Origin: Pseudomonas fontis
GTDB taxonomy: Bacteria > Pseudomonadota > Gammaproteobacteria > Pseudomonadales > Pseudomonadaceae
Assembly (NCBI RefSeq): GCF_028656955.1
Contig: NZ_JAMDGY010000069.1
Location: 22,549-86,548 of the forward strand
Direction of reading: 5' to 3'
DNA length: 64,000 nucleotides
The notes beneath the pieces were generated by a model. The model was not told where the DNA came from and did no database searches. It saw nothing but the letters and a program-made list of their open reading frames with translations. How positions within the stretch are numbered: position 1 is the first letter of the stretch; each line of letters begins with the position of its first letter. Shown here piece after piece: positions 26,311 through 35,494 of this stretch. The position numbers and the translations under genes were made by a program.

Positions 26311-27036
26311 ATGAGCAAGGTTACCGTTGAGTCGCTGGTCTATCATGTTGCCGGCAAAGCCTATGAGAGTCGTTTGTTCTATACCCCGGGTGCCCTCGGG
26401 CAGCCAGGCCTGCTGATGGCACCGAACTGGATGGGCATCGGCGAAGGCGCCGAGCGCATTGCTAGGGATGTTGCCGAGCGGGGATATGTGGTGCTGGTCG
26501 CCGATATCTATGGGCAGACCCTGCGACCGTCGAACATGGATGAAGCCGGGGCGGCGATGATGCCGCTCAAGGATGATCGCGTTGAACTGCGCAAGCGCAT
26601 GAAGCAGGCGCTAGACCAGTTGCTGGGGCAGTCGCGAGCAGTGCTGGCGCCGGGCAAGCTGGCGACGTTCGGCTTCTGCTTTGGCGGTTGCTGTGCGCTG
26701 GAGCTGGGACGTGAGGATGAGCGCCTGCAGGCTGCGGTGTCGTTCCACGGCACGCTGGACTCACCGCATCCGGCTCAGGATGGCAAGACCAAGGCGTCGA
26801 TGCTGGTGCTGCATGGGGCTGCCGACCCGTTCGTGCCCGCGGAGCAGTTGCCGGCCTTTGGGGCAGAGATGGATACTGCGAAGGTTGACTGGCAAATCAT
26901 CAGCTACGGCGGTGCGGTGCACTCGTTCACCGATATCAGTGCCAATTTCCCGGGCAAGATGAAGTACGACGCCAAGACTTCCAAGCGCGCCTTCCGGGCG
27001 ATGTTCAATTTGCTGGACGAAGTGTTCAAGGCCTGA
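26311..27036 (+). CDS. Dienelactone hydrolase family protein
   Basis: A 241-residue alpha/beta hydrolase of the dienelactone hydrolase type. The nucleophile elbow is GFCFGGCCALELG with a cysteine as in DLH, followed by the acid residue in GAADPFVPAEQL and the histidine in YGGAVHSF. The family hydrolyses lactones or esters; no aromatic-degradation genes are nearby, so this is likely a general hydrolase. The AAGGAGG ribosome site seven bases upstream supports the start. It is convergent with the pirin gene, with a REP palindrome between. Confidence 0.88.
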   Translation: MSKVTVESLVYHVAGKAYESRLFYTPGALGQPGLLMAPNWMGIGEGAERIARDVAERGYVVLVADIYGQTLRPSNMDEAGAAMMPLKDDRVELRKRMKQALDQLLGQSRAVLAPGKLATFGFCFGGCCALELGREDERLQAAVSFHGTLDSPHPAQDGKTKASMLVLHGAADPFVPAEQLPAFGAEMDTAKVDWQIISYGGAVHSFTDISANFPGKMKYDAKTSKRAFRAMFNLLDEVFKA

Positions 27037-27070
27037 TTCAGGCTCCAATCCAGAACCAGACCTCAAACCC

Positions 27071-27100
27071 TGTGGGAGCCGGCAAGGCCGGCTCCCACAG
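27071..27100. repeat. REP palindrome (convergent gene end)
   Basis: TGTGGGAGCCGGC / GCCGGCTCCCACA with loop AAG: 13-bp perfect arms. It is the Pseudomonas GTGGGAGC-type REP core, located between the hydrolase and pirin 3' ends. Confidence 0.88.
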
Positions 27101-27116
27101 ATCGGGTTCTGTTCAG

Positions 27117-27980
27117 TCAGCGTGGCAACTCAATCCGCCCATGCTCCCCCGGAACCACCGGCCAATCCCCGGCCGCCCAGCGCGCCCGCGCCTGCTCAAT
27201 TAGCGCCGGGTCACTGGCGACGAAATTCCAGTTCATCCGTCGTGGCCCATCCAGCGGCGCACCGCCGATCAGCACCAGGTGGCTATCCTCTTCGGCATAC
27301 AGGGTGACGTCCTCGCCTTCAGGCAACACCACCAGGCTGCAAGGCTCGATCACGCCATCGCCCAGGCTGACTTCCCCGGCAATCACGTACAGCGCCCGTT
27401 CAGCGTGCTCGCTAGGCACCACCAGCGTGGTCGCTGAAAGCATGTGCACTTCGGCATACAAGGTGGGCGAGAGCACCGGCACTGGTGACTCCAGGCAGAA
27501 TCCGCTGCCGGCAATCATGCGGATCTGTACGCCAAGGTTGTCACTGAGCGGCAGGCTCGCAACTGGATGGTGGCTGTAGCTGCCCGGCCCTTGCTCATCG
27601 GCCTGTGGCGAGGCCAGCCACACCTGCAAGCCATGCAGCCGCGAGCCTTCCCGCACGCCCTCCGGTGTAGTGCGCTCGACATGGGCGATGGCGCTGCCCG
27701 CGGTCATCCAGCTGACTTCGCCGGCCTTGACCCGCTGATCGGAGCCCAGGCTGTCCTTGTGCAGGATCTCGCCTGCAAACAGGTAGGTCAGGGTCGACAG
27801 GCCGATATGCGGGTGCTGGCGGATATCCATGCCGTGCCCCGGCGCGTAGTCGGTCTCCAGCATGTGATCAAAGAACACGAAGGGCCCGACACTGCGGCAT
27901 TTCGCCGAAGGCAGCGGGCGCAGGATGGGCTGGCCTTCGACCGATTCGGCGCGGGGTACGATCACCAGGGGAGTGTGCAT
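27117..27980 (-). CDS. Pirin family protein (bicupin)
   Basis: A 287-residue bicupin. The N-terminal cupin carries the pirin metal ligands: RQHPHIGLSTLTYLFAGE (two His) and GSAIAHVERTT (His and Glu). The C-terminal cupin domain is also present (ALYVIAGEVSLGDGVIEP). Some bacterial members act as quercetin dioxygenases, others bind metabolic enzymes; the true role here is open. The frame is open 33 codons further upstream, but MHTPLVIVPRAESVEGQ is the typical N-terminus. Confidence 0.9.
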   Translation of the reverse strand: MHTPLVIVPRAESVEGQPILRPLPSAKCRSVGPFVFFDHMLETDYAPGHGMDIRQHPHIGLSTLTYLFAGEILHKDSLGSDQRVKAGEVSWMTAGSAIAHVERTTPEGVREGSRLHGLQVWLASPQADEQGPGSYSHHPVASLPLSDNLGVQIRMIAGSGFCLESPVPVLSPTLYAEVHMLSATTLVVPSEHAERALYVIAGEVSLGDGVIEPCSLVVLPEGEDVTLYAEEDSHLVLIGGAPLDGPRRMNWNFVASDPALIEQARARWAAGDWPVVPGEHGRIELPR

Positions 27981-28095
27981 GGCTGGGCTCCAGGCCAATT
28001 CGTGATGCGCCCAGCATAACGCTTTCCCGGTCAAGGCTGAACCCAGCGTGCCGGGCGCAGGTCTACCCTGTCTGAACAACTCAAGGGGGAAGCCA

Positions 28096-29100
28096 ATGTT
28101 TGCCAGATGCCTGGGTGGATTGTTGCTGGTGGGGGCGTTGATCGACGCTGCGCAAGCGCGCGACTATCGCTACAGCGACGCTCACCTGCACTACGTCGAT
28201 TTCTTCCAGGAAAGCGAAGGCATGCCGGCCTTGCTCAAGGCCATGGATGCGGCGCGCATCGACCAGTCGATGATCTCCGGTGTGTCGGTGGCCAAGAAGT
28301 GGCACGAAGATGAGCCCAAGCGCCCGCGTTACTATGCTGGGGACGATGCCGACGCCTACTGGTACAGCGCAACCGACGTCTATGTGGCTGCTGCGCTACA
28401 GAAGTTGCCGGCCGAGCAACGCAAGCGCTTCCATCCCTTCCTGACCGGCTTCAACCCGGTGGACAAGAACGCCGTGACCCACATCGAGCGCATGCTCGAG
28501 CTCTATCCAGGCCTCTGGCAGGGAATCGGCGAGGTCTTCACCCGGCACGACGACCTGACCGCGCTGACCAGCGGTGATACCCCGCGCGCCAATAACGAAG
28601 CCATGACCCGTATCTACCACCTGGCCGCCGAGCAGGACATGCCGGTGCTGATCCACTCCAACATCACCTCCAAGCGTGAGCGCAACCCACTGTACCTGGC
28701 AGAAATCGAAGAGCCACTGCGCAATCATCCGCACACCCGCTTCATCTGGGCCCACGCCGGGACCAGCCTGGAAATTCACCGCCACCAGACCCGGATGGAC
28801 TTTCTGCTCCCCACCCTGACGCGCCTGCTGGAGGACTACCCCAATCTGTTCGTCGACCTGTCCTGGAGCGTCTTGCAGCCGTACCTGCTGGACGAGCAGG
28901 GCGTGCCGAGGCCGCAGTGGCTGGCGCTGGTGCAGCGCTTTCCCGAGCGTTTCATGCTTGGCTCCGATGTGGTCGGGCGCTATGGCAGCCTGGGCGAGCA
29001 ACTGCACGGTTTTGACCCGTTCCTCGATGCCTTGCCTGCAGATGTGGCGCAGAAAGTCGCCCGGGACAACTTCCTCGCCGTGCTGCCCAAGGCTCGCTAA
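28096..29100 (+). CDS. Secreted amidohydrolase (amidohydro_2 type)
   Basis: A 334-residue TIM-barrel metal hydrolase with a signal peptide (MFARCLGGLLLVGALIDAAQA), so probably periplasmic. Metal ligands are apparent in YSDAHLHYVDFF (HxH), and the barrel strand ends IHSNITSKRE and TRFIWAHAG carry the usual histidines; the last Asp is in MLGSDVVGRYG. Family members act on cyclic amides or decarboxylate aromatic acids. A secreted form is unusual for this fold, and the substrate is not clear from the neighbours. Confidence 0.82.
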   Translation: MFARCLGGLLLVGALIDAAQARDYRYSDAHLHYVDFFQESEGMPALLKAMDAARIDQSMISGVSVAKKWHEDEPKRPRYYAGDDADAYWYSATDVYVAAALQKLPAEQRKRFHPFLTGFNPVDKNAVTHIERMLELYPGLWQGIGEVFTRHDDLTALTSGDTPRANNEAMTRIYHLAAEQDMPVLIHSNITSKRERNPLYLAEIEEPLRNHPHTRFIWAHAGTSLEIHRHQTRMDFLLPTLTRLLEDYPNLFVDLSWSVLQPYLLDEQGVPRPQWLALVQRFPERFMLGSDVVGRYGSLGEQLHGFDPFLDALPADVAQKVARDNFLAVLPKAR

Positions 29101-29168
29101 GCAAAACTGTCATCAGCCTGTCACGCAATCCACATAGCCTGCCGCCATCAATCGTGAGGGAGAGCGGT

Positions 29169-29633
29169 ATGTTGATTCGTCGTTTGGGTGCACTGGCTGC
29201 GCTGATGCTGGTAGGTACTGGGGTGAATGCCGAGGTGCGTGTTCAGGGGCCGGTGGAATACGGTGTGTTTGAAAGCCGCCATCAGGATTTCCAGTCGGGG
29301 GAGCGGATCCTGGCCCAGAATGGCCAAGCCATTCAGCCGACCGACCAGGTGCCGGCCAAATTGGGCAGCAAATTTGGCATGCGTTATCGCCTGGAAGGCA
29401 AGGTCGCCGAGGATACCCCGCTGACGCTGCTTTATTTCACCCCGGGCGTGATTACCCCGGACGGCAAGCGTCACGACAAATTCGAAGTGGTGCAGAAATT
29501 GGTGCCAGGCGCCCCGCAGGACGTGATGGCCTACGAATTCACCGAAAATCACGAGGTCGTGCGCGGCGAGTGGCGCTTCATGGTGTTCCAGGGTGACCGC
29601 CTGTTGGCCGAACAACGTTTCAACGTTCGCTGA
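29169..29633 (+). CDS. DUF3859 family secreted protein
   Basis: A 154-residue protein with a signal peptide (MLIRRLGALAALMLVGTG, cleaved after VNA). The rest is beta-strand-rich with the DUF3859 layout: EVRVQGPVEYGVFESR, LGSKFGMRYRLEGKVAED, and the closing GEWRFMVFQGDRLLAEQRF. The start at 29169 (five codons into the open frame) has GGGAGAG upstream. The fold and role are unknown; the repeated hydrophobic strands suggest an immunoglobulin-like sandwich. Confidence 0.8.
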   Translation: MLIRRLGALAALMLVGTGVNAEVRVQGPVEYGVFESRHQDFQSGERILAQNGQAIQPTDQVPAKLGSKFGMRYRLEGKVAEDTPLTLLYFTPGVITPDGKRHDKFEVVQKLVPGAPQDVMAYEFTENHEVVRGEWRFMVFQGDRLLAEQRFNVR

Positions 29634-29772
29634 TGGCATGGTGACACTGCTGTCGAAATCATAAGCGGTTTTGATATCAGCTTTTGGTCTTACGCAAAAT
29701 TCTGAGGGGCCGATACCGTCTAAAGCAGGTCTGCTGCATGACCGATGCAGCGCTTTTGGAAGGAACCGGAAG

Positions 29773-31398
29773 ATGAGTCTCAGAAGCTTGAACATCGCGC
29801 CCAGGGCCGGGTTGGGATTCGGCCTGGTGGCGCTGCTGGTGGTTGCATTGGGCGCGTTCGCCCTGATCCAGATGACCAGCATGCGTCAACAATCCGAGCA
29901 GGTGGACAGCAACTGGCTGCCCAGCGTGATCGCGGTGGGGCAGATCAGCCAGGACATGTTGCGTATTCGCGCACTGACCCTGCGTCTGCTGGTCAACCGC
30001 GACGACGCCGCCCTGCAACAGAACAAAGCCCGTGTCGAAGAGATCAAGCTGGGCCTGGTCAAGGCCCAGCAGGCTTACCAGGCGTTGATCGTGCTGCCCG
30101 AAGAGCAGACGCTGTTCGACCGTTACCTCGCCCATGAGAAGCAGTACCTGGCCTTGCAGGCGCAGGTCACCCAGCTGTCGGCGCAGAACCAGGTGGAGCA
30201 GGCCATTGCCCTGGTCAATGGCGAAATGAACCAGCTGGCTGATCAGCTCACGGCCAGCCTCAACGAGCTGATTGCCCTCAATACCCATCACGCCAACACC
30301 GCGACGGACCTGTCCGAGTCGGTGTACAAGCGTGCCTGGGTCTGGGTCGTCGGGCTGTTGGTGGCTGCCGTGGTGCTGACGGTGGTGCTGGCGCTGACCT
30401 TGACGCGCAGTATCGTCGGCCCGCTAGCGCAGTCACTGCATGTGGCGGAGGTGGTGGCCACAGGCGACCTGACGCCGCAGATCACCATCGAGGGCAAGGA
30501 TGAGCCGGCGCGTCTGCTCACGGCGCTCAAGCAAATGCAGCAGAGCCTGCGCGATACCATCGGGCGCATCTCCGATTCGTCCAATCAGCTGGCCTCGGCG
30601 TCCGAGGAGCTGAGTGCGGTGACCGAAGATGCCACCCGTGGGCTGCACCAGCAGACTCAGGAAATCGAGCAGGCGGCAACCGCAGTGAACCAGATGACCT
30701 CGGCGGTGGAGGAGGTGGCCAGCAACGCGGTGGCGACCTCCGAGGCCTCCCAGGAGTCCAACCGCATTGCCCATCAGGGGCGCGAGCAGGTACGCCTTAC
30801 GGTCACCTCGATTGAGGCATTGGCTGCGGGTGTCACGGCCAACTCCGAGGAGGTCGGGCAGTTGGCGCTGCAGGTTCACGGGATTACCAAGGTGCTCGAC
30901 GTGATTGGTGCGATTGCCGAGCAGACCAACCTGCTGGCGCTCAACGCGGCCATTGAAGCGGCGCGGGCGGGGGATGCCGGGCGTGGGTTTGCCGTGGTGG
31001 CTGACGAGGTGCGGGCATTGGCGCACCGTACGCAGCAGTCGACGCGGGAAATCGAGCAGATGATCGATGGTATCCAGCAGGGCACCAACCGAGCGGTGGA
31101 GGGCATGCAGCAGACCAGTTTGCGTGCGCGTGGCACGCTGGAGGGCGCGCATGCGGCGGGGGAGGCGCTGGAGGGAATTGCCAGTGCAATTCACTTGATC
31201 AACGAGCGCAACCTGGTGATTGCCAGTGCGTCGGAGCAGCAGGCCCAGGTGGCGCGGGAAGTGGACCGCAACCTGACCAATATCCGCGACCTGGCCTTGC
31301 AGAGCTCGGCGGGGGCGAACCAGACCAGTGCGGCGAGCCAGGCGTTGTCGCAATTGGCGATCGAGTTGAATACGCTTGTGGGCAGGTTCTCTGTTTGA
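29773..31398 (+). CDS. Methyl-accepting chemotaxis protein
   Basis: A 541-residue chemoreceptor. An N-terminal transmembrane helix (residues about 12-33) is followed by a four-helix-bundle periplasmic sensor rich in Gln/Leu (about 35-185), a second transmembrane helix (about 188-210), HAMP (to about 265) and a long cytoplasmic signalling domain. The hairpin tip with the CheA/CheW contact is GAIAEQTNLLALNAAIEAAR, and the next segment is DAGRGFAVVADEVR. There is no C-terminal CheR-binding pentapeptide. The ligand cannot be read from the sequence. Start chosen for the GGAACCGGAAG site. Confidence 0.95.
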   Translation: MSLRSLNIAPRAGLGFGLVALLVVALGAFALIQMTSMRQQSEQVDSNWLPSVIAVGQISQDMLRIRALTLRLLVNRDDAALQQNKARVEEIKLGLVKAQQAYQALIVLPEEQTLFDRYLAHEKQYLALQAQVTQLSAQNQVEQAIALVNGEMNQLADQLTASLNELIALNTHHANTATDLSESVYKRAWVWVVGLLVAAVVLTVVLALTLTRSIVGPLAQSLHVAEVVATGDLTPQITIEGKDEPARLLTALKQMQQSLRDTIGRISDSSNQLASASEELSAVTEDATRGLHQQTQEIEQAATAVNQMTSAVEEVASNAVATSEASQESNRIAHQGREQVRLTVTSIEALAAGVTANSEEVGQLALQVHGITKVLDVIGAIAEQTNLLALNAAIEAARAGDAGRGFAVVADEVRALAHRTQQSTREIEQMIDGIQQGTNRAVEGMQQTSLRARGTLEGAHAAGEALEGIASAIHLINERNLVIASASEQQAQVAREVDRNLTNIRDLALQSSAGANQTSAASQALSQLAIELNTLVGRFSV

Positions 31399-31411
31399 GG
31401 CTCTGCGAACC

Positions 31412-31440
31412 CTGTGGGAGCCGGCCTTGCCGGCGATGAG
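31412..31440. repeat. REP element, first of an inverted pair
   Basis: TGTGGGAGCCGGCCTTGCCGGCGATG-type REP after the chemoreceptor gene. It pairs with the inverted copy at 31484. Confidence 0.88.
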
Positions 31441-31483
31441 GCCGGTACGGCTGGCGGCTGCAGCCTGGTGTGCACATCACTAG

Positions 31484-31513
31484 GCCCATCGCTGGCAAGG
31501 CCAGCTCCCACAG
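31484..31513. repeat. REP element, second of an inverted pair
   Basis: CCCATCGCTGGCAAGGCCAGCTCCCACAGG, the opposite orientation to the copy at 31412 with compensatory changes in both stem arms. The pair forms a BIME-like unit between convergent genes. Confidence 0.86.
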
Positions 31514-31563
31514 GACTCTTCGCACGGTCGCTGTTCATGGACTATTCCTGACCCAGACAAACA

Positions 31564-31592
31564 AAAACGCCCCGAACCAGTCGGGGCGTTTT
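31564..31592. terminator. Terminator between the chemoreceptor and fabB
   Basis: The 12-bp stem AAAACGCCCCGA / TCGGGGCGTTTT with a 5-base loop reads as a terminator on both strands, mainly for fabAB on the minus strand. Confidence 0.9.
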
Positions 31593-31611
31593 CAGGGTAA
31601 GGGGTTGACCC

Positions 31612-32832
31612 TTACTTGCCTTCCCAGCGCTTGAGCACCAGGGTGGCGTTGGTGCCGCCGAAACCGAAGCTGTTGCTCATCACGGTGTTCAGCTCAACGT
31701 TTTCGCGCGTTTCACGCAGAACTGGCAGGTCGGCCACTTCCGGGTCCAGCTCGTCGATGTTGGCCGAACCGGCAATGAACTTGCCTTCCATCATCAGCAG
31801 GCAGTAGATCGCTTCGTGAACACCGGCAGCGCCCAGCGAGTGACCCGACAGGCTCTTGGTCGAGCTGATTGCCGGGGCCTTGTCGCCGAACACTTCACGC
31901 ACACCTTTCATTTCCGCGACGTCACCGACCGGGGTCGAAGTGCCGTGGGTGTTCAGGTAGTCGATCGGGGTGTCGACGGTGGACAGCGCCTGCTGCATGC
32001 AGCGGATCGCGCCTTCGCCACTTGGGGCAACCATGTCGTAGCCGTCGGAGGTCGCGCCGTAGCCAACCAGTTCGGCGTAGATCTTGGCGCCACGGGCCAG
32101 AGCGTGTTCCAGCTCCTCGACCACGACCATGCCGCCACCGCCGGCGATGACGAAACCGTCACGGTCAGCGTCGTAGGCACGCGAGGCTTTTTCCGGGGTG
32201 TCGTTGCGCTTGCTGGACAGGGCGCCCATGGCGTCGAACAGGAACGACTGGCTCCAATGCTCTTCTTCACCACCACCGGCGAAGACGATGTCCTGCTTGC
32301 CCATCTGGATCTGTTCCATCGCGGTACCGATGCAGTGTGCACTGGTGGCGCAAGCGGAAGAGATCGAGTAGTTGATGCCCTTGATCTTGAATGGCGTAGC
32401 CAGGCAAGCCGATACGGTGCTGCCCATGGTGCGGGTGACACGGTACGGGCCAACGCGCTTGACGCCTTTTTCGCGCAGGATGTCCAGCGCTTCCATCTGG
32501 TTCAGGGTCGAGGCGCCGCCGGAACCGGCAACCAGGCCGGTACGCGGGTTGGACACCTGGTCTTCGGCCAGGCCAGAGTCGGCAATCGCGTCCTTCATTG
32601 CCAGGTAGGCATAGGCCGCAGCGTGGCCAACGAAGCGATAGATCTTGCGGTCGATCAGTTCTTCGAGGTTCAGGTCAATGGAGCCGGAAACCTGGCTGCG
32701 CAGACCCATTTCGGCATATTCCGGGTTGAATCGGATGCCAGGGCGGCTTGCTCGCAGGTTAGCGGAGACGGTCTCTTTGTCATTGCCCAGGCACGATACG
32801 ATGCCCAGACCGGTGATTACGACGCGGCGCAT
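31612..32832 (-). CDS. fabB: Beta-ketoacyl-ACP synthase I
   Basis: A 406-residue KAS I that extends acyl-ACP chains and is needed to elongate unsaturated intermediates. The Cys-His-His triad is visible: Cys161 in SISSACATSAHC, His296 in NTHGTSTPVGD, His331 in SLSGHSLGAAG. The conserved Lys and Phe segments are present. It lies 11 bases after fabA and forms the usual Pseudomonas fabAB operon for anaerobic unsaturated fatty-acid synthesis. A terminator follows. Confidence 0.98.
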   Translation of the reverse strand: MRRVVITGLGIVSCLGNDKETVSANLRASRPGIRFNPEYAEMGLRSQVSGSIDLNLEELIDRKIYRFVGHAAAYAYLAMKDAIADSGLAEDQVSNPRTGLVAGSGGASTLNQMEALDILREKGVKRVGPYRVTRTMGSTVSACLATPFKIKGINYSISSACATSAHCIGTAMEQIQMGKQDIVFAGGGEEEHWSQSFLFDAMGALSSKRNDTPEKASRAYDADRDGFVIAGGGGMVVVEELEHALARGAKIYAELVGYGATSDGYDMVAPSGEGAIRCMQQALSTVDTPIDYLNTHGTSTPVGDVAEMKGVREVFGDKAPAISSTKSLSGHSLGAAGVHEAIYCLLMMEGKFIAGSANIDELDPEVADLPVLRETRENVELNTVMSNSFGFGGTNATLVLKRWEGK

Positions 32833-32843
32833 GCGAATAACCC

Positions 32844-33359
32844 TTAGAAATTGTCAGTGGAGGTGAAAACGCCGACCCGGAGGCCTTCGGCGGTGTAGAT
32901 CTCGCGACCGTCGACACTGACCGAACCATCGGCGATGGCCATGTTCAGCTTGCCCTTCAGGACACGCTTGATATGGATGTTATAGGTGACTTTCTTGGCG
33001 GTCGGCAGGACCTGGCCGAAGAATTTGACTTCACCCGAACCCAGGGCGCGACCGCGGCCTGGCAGGCCTTGCCAACCCAGGAAGAAGCCTACCAGCTGCC
33101 ACATGGCGTCGAGGCCCAGGCAACCTGGCATTACCGGATCACCCTCGAAGTGGCAGGCGAAGAACCACAGGTCCGGGGTGATATCCAGTTCGGCGACCAA
33201 TTCACCTTTGCCGTACTTGCCACCCTCTTCGCTGATATGGGTGATGCGATCAACCATCAGCATGTTCGGGGCGGGCAGTTGCGCGTTACCTGGGCCAAAC
33301 AGCTCACCGCGACTGCAGCGCAGCAGGTCTTCCCGAGTAAAGGCGTTTTGTTTGGTCAT
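32844..33359 (-). CDS. fabA: 3-hydroxydecanoyl-ACP dehydratase/isomerase
   Basis: A 171-residue dimeric hotdog enzyme that makes trans-2-decenoyl-ACP and isomerises it to cis-3, opening the unsaturated branch. The active-site histidine (His70) and aspartate (Asp84) are in FFACHFEGDPVMPGCLGLDA. The N-terminus is canonical (MTKQNAFTREDLLRCSRGELF). Spacing and strand show an operon with fabB. A candidate DesT/FabR-like operator lies about 130 bases upstream of the start. Confidence 0.98.
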   Translation of the reverse strand: MTKQNAFTREDLLRCSRGELFGPGNAQLPAPNMLMVDRITHISEEGGKYGKGELVAELDITPDLWFFACHFEGDPVMPGCLGLDAMWQLVGFFLGWQGLPGRGRALGSGEVKFFGQVLPTAKKVTYNIHIKRVLKGKLNMAIADGSVSVDGREIYTAEGLRVGVFTSTDNF

Positions 33360-33490
33360 GCGAGCTCCTCAATAGTCCCCGTGTGGCAGGGGGCAAATCT
33401 TCCCGACCGTCCCCAAAAGCCTTGGGCTTGGGGCGGCAGCCTACACATAGACTATTGCGTTGTGGTGAAAGTCACAGCACAGCGGACGAG

Positions 33491-33508
33491 AATGTACACT
33501 TGTGCACT
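33491..33508. promoter_or_regulatory. Candidate DesT/FabR-like operator of fabAB
   Basis: The imperfect palindrome AATGTACACTTGTGCACT (6 of 9 half-site positions match). As far as I recall them, the sites bound by the TetR-type unsaturated-fatty-acid regulators FabR and DesT have the same architecture (GTGNACA...TGTNCAC). Its position fits a promoter-proximal operator for fabA. The assignment to a regulator is inferred. Confidence 0.5.
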
Positions 33509-33565
33509 GAAAATTTTATGACAAGCCCGGCAAGGGCCCGGTTCAGTCTCTTAGACTGCCGCACT

Positions 33566-35494
33566 TTAGCATTTATCGCCAGTCACAGATGTCGTGCCGG
33601 GCAGCCAGCGTTGCAGAATTTGCTGTAGATCAGTGCGTTTGAACGGCTTGGCCAGGTAGTCGTTCATGCCCGCGTCCAGGCAGCGCTCGCGGTCACCCTG
33701 CAGCGCATTGGCAGTCAGGGCGATGATCGGCATGCCCGAGGCCTGGGGCAACTGGCGGATCTGCCGGGTGGCTTCGTAGCCATCGATCAGCGGCAGGCGG
33801 CAATCCATCAGGGTCGCGGCGAAGCGCTGGCGGGCGACCTGGGCCACGGCCTGGGCACCGTCCGCCGCGACCCAGACTTCAAAGCCCAGGCTGCGCAGCA
33901 TGGCCTGGATCACGGTCTGGTTCACCGGGTTGTCTTCGACCAGCAGGATGCGCCGGCCCTGGCCTTCCTCCTGCTCCCTGGCGCTGCGTGCCGGCAGCGC
34001 GGCCAGCGGCTGGGCGCAGAGTGCCAGGGGCATTTCCAGGGTGAAGGTCGAACCCACGCCTTCGCGGCTTTCGGCGCGCAAGCTGCCGCCCATGCGTTCG
34101 GCCAGGTTACGCGCGATCGACAGGCCCAGCCCGGTGCCGCCATAGCGCCGGGAAATCGAGCTGTCAGCCTGCTGGAAGGCCACGAACATGGTTTCCAGGC
34201 GCGCGCTGTCGATGCCGATGCCGGTATCGCGTACCGCGCAGGTGAACCACACCAGTTGCCGGTCGAGCACTTGCCAGCGTGGCTCGATGTGCACGCTGCC
34301 GTGTTCAGTGAACTTCAAGGCGTTGCCAATCAGGTTGACCAGCACCTGGCGGATCCGCGTCGGGTCGCCGGCCACGCGCAGTTGCTCCATGCCCGGTGGC
34401 GTCAGCAGCTCCAGCGCCAGCTGGCGTTGCTGGGCGATGTGCTGGAACGATTGCACGCAGTTGCCGATCAGCTCGGCCAGGTTGAAATCAATGTGCTCCA
34501 GCTCCAGCGTGGTGCGCTCGATGCGGGAGAAGTCGAGGATATCGTTGATCACTTTGAGCAGGTGCCCGGTCGACTCGGTGGCGACCACCGTGTACTCGTC
34601 CTGCTCTTCGCTCAGTTCGGTGGTTTGCAGCAATTGCAGCATGCCCAGCACCCCGTTCATCGGTGTGCGCAACTCATGGCTCATCATGGCCAGGAAGTCC
34701 GACTTGGCCTTGTTCGCCTGCTCGGCTTCTTCGCGGGCCTGGATCAACTGGGCGATGGCCTGTTGTTGCTCGCTGCTGGCCTGGGCCAGGGCACTGGCCA
34801 GGTTGTTGATGTGCCGGGCCAGGTGGCCGAGCTCGCTGTCATCGACCACCGGCAGTGGGGCGTTGAAGTCGCCTTTCTGGATCGCCTTGACCGCATGCCC
34901 CATGTCGCTGATCGGCGTCGACAGGCTGCGTGCCAAACGGCGGGCGAGCAGGAAGGTGAATATCAGCGCGAACAGCGCGAGGACGCCCGCCTTGAAGACG
35001 ATCTCCTGCTGGCGTTGGTTGAAGGCGTCGTCGGACATGCCGACGATCACCCGGCCCAGGTAGTCGTCGCTGATCGGGGTGATGCCCGCGTTGCCATTCT
35101 GCAGGAAGTCGTTGTCCAGGCGAATCCGCTGCAGGCGGATCGGTGCCTGGAACACTTCCACCTGCTGCGCGCGGTTGTCGTGCTCGTCGGGCCGCTCGAC
35201 ATAGACCAGCACGCGGTTGGCATTGTCCTGGACCTCGAGGAAGCGCACGTGGGGAATGGTCAGGGTGGCGCGCATCAGGCTTTCGAGCACTTCGTCGTTA
35301 CCGGAGATCACCCCGTACTCGGAGGCGGGCGCCAACTGGTTGGCGATCAGTTGCCCGGTGTGGGTGAGTTCCTGGCGCAGGTCCTGGATCCGCACGAAGG
35401 TAAAGAAGCTGATCAGCAGCAAGGTCAGCAGCAGGGCCGGGCCGAGGCTGATGATCTGGGTGCGGGTATTGATATCCCAGCTCAGGCGTTTCAT
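33566..35494 (-). CDS. Hybrid sensor histidine kinase/response regulator
   Basis: A 642-residue membrane kinase. Transmembrane helices at about 14-36 and 167-185 flank a periplasmic sensor of about 130 residues that resembles BarA-type N-terminal domains. Then come HAMP (to about 240), HisKA with His273 in MSHELRTPMNG, an ATPase domain (N box NLIGNALKFTEHG, G1 DTGIGI, G2 GGTGLGLSI), and a C-terminal receiver with phospho-acceptor Asp564 in ATLMDCRLPLIDG. There is no HPt domain, so an external phosphotransfer protein is expected. It overlaps the upstream binding-protein gene by four bases (ATGA); an upstream open extension would run into that gene. Confidence 0.92.
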   Translation of the reverse strand: MKRLSWDINTRTQIISLGPALLLTLLLISFFTFVRIQDLRQELTHTGQLIANQLAPASEYGVISGNDEVLESLMRATLTIPHVRFLEVQDNANRVLVYVERPDEHDNRAQQVEVFQAPIRLQRIRLDNDFLQNGNAGITPISDDYLGRVIVGMSDDAFNQRQQEIVFKAGVLALFALIFTFLLARRLARSLSTPISDMGHAVKAIQKGDFNAPLPVVDDSELGHLARHINNLASALAQASSEQQQAIAQLIQAREEAEQANKAKSDFLAMMSHELRTPMNGVLGMLQLLQTTELSEEQDEYTVVATESTGHLLKVINDILDFSRIERTTLELEHIDFNLAELIGNCVQSFQHIAQQRQLALELLTPPGMEQLRVAGDPTRIRQVLVNLIGNALKFTEHGSVHIEPRWQVLDRQLVWFTCAVRDTGIGIDSARLETMFVAFQQADSSISRRYGGTGLGLSIARNLAERMGGSLRAESREGVGSTFTLEMPLALCAQPLAALPARSAREQEEGQGRRILLVEDNPVNQTVIQAMLRSLGFEVWVAADGAQAVAQVARQRFAATLMDCRLPLIDGYEATRQIRQLPQASGMPIIALTANALQGDRERCLDAGMNDYLAKPFKRTDLQQILQRWLPGTTSVTGDKC

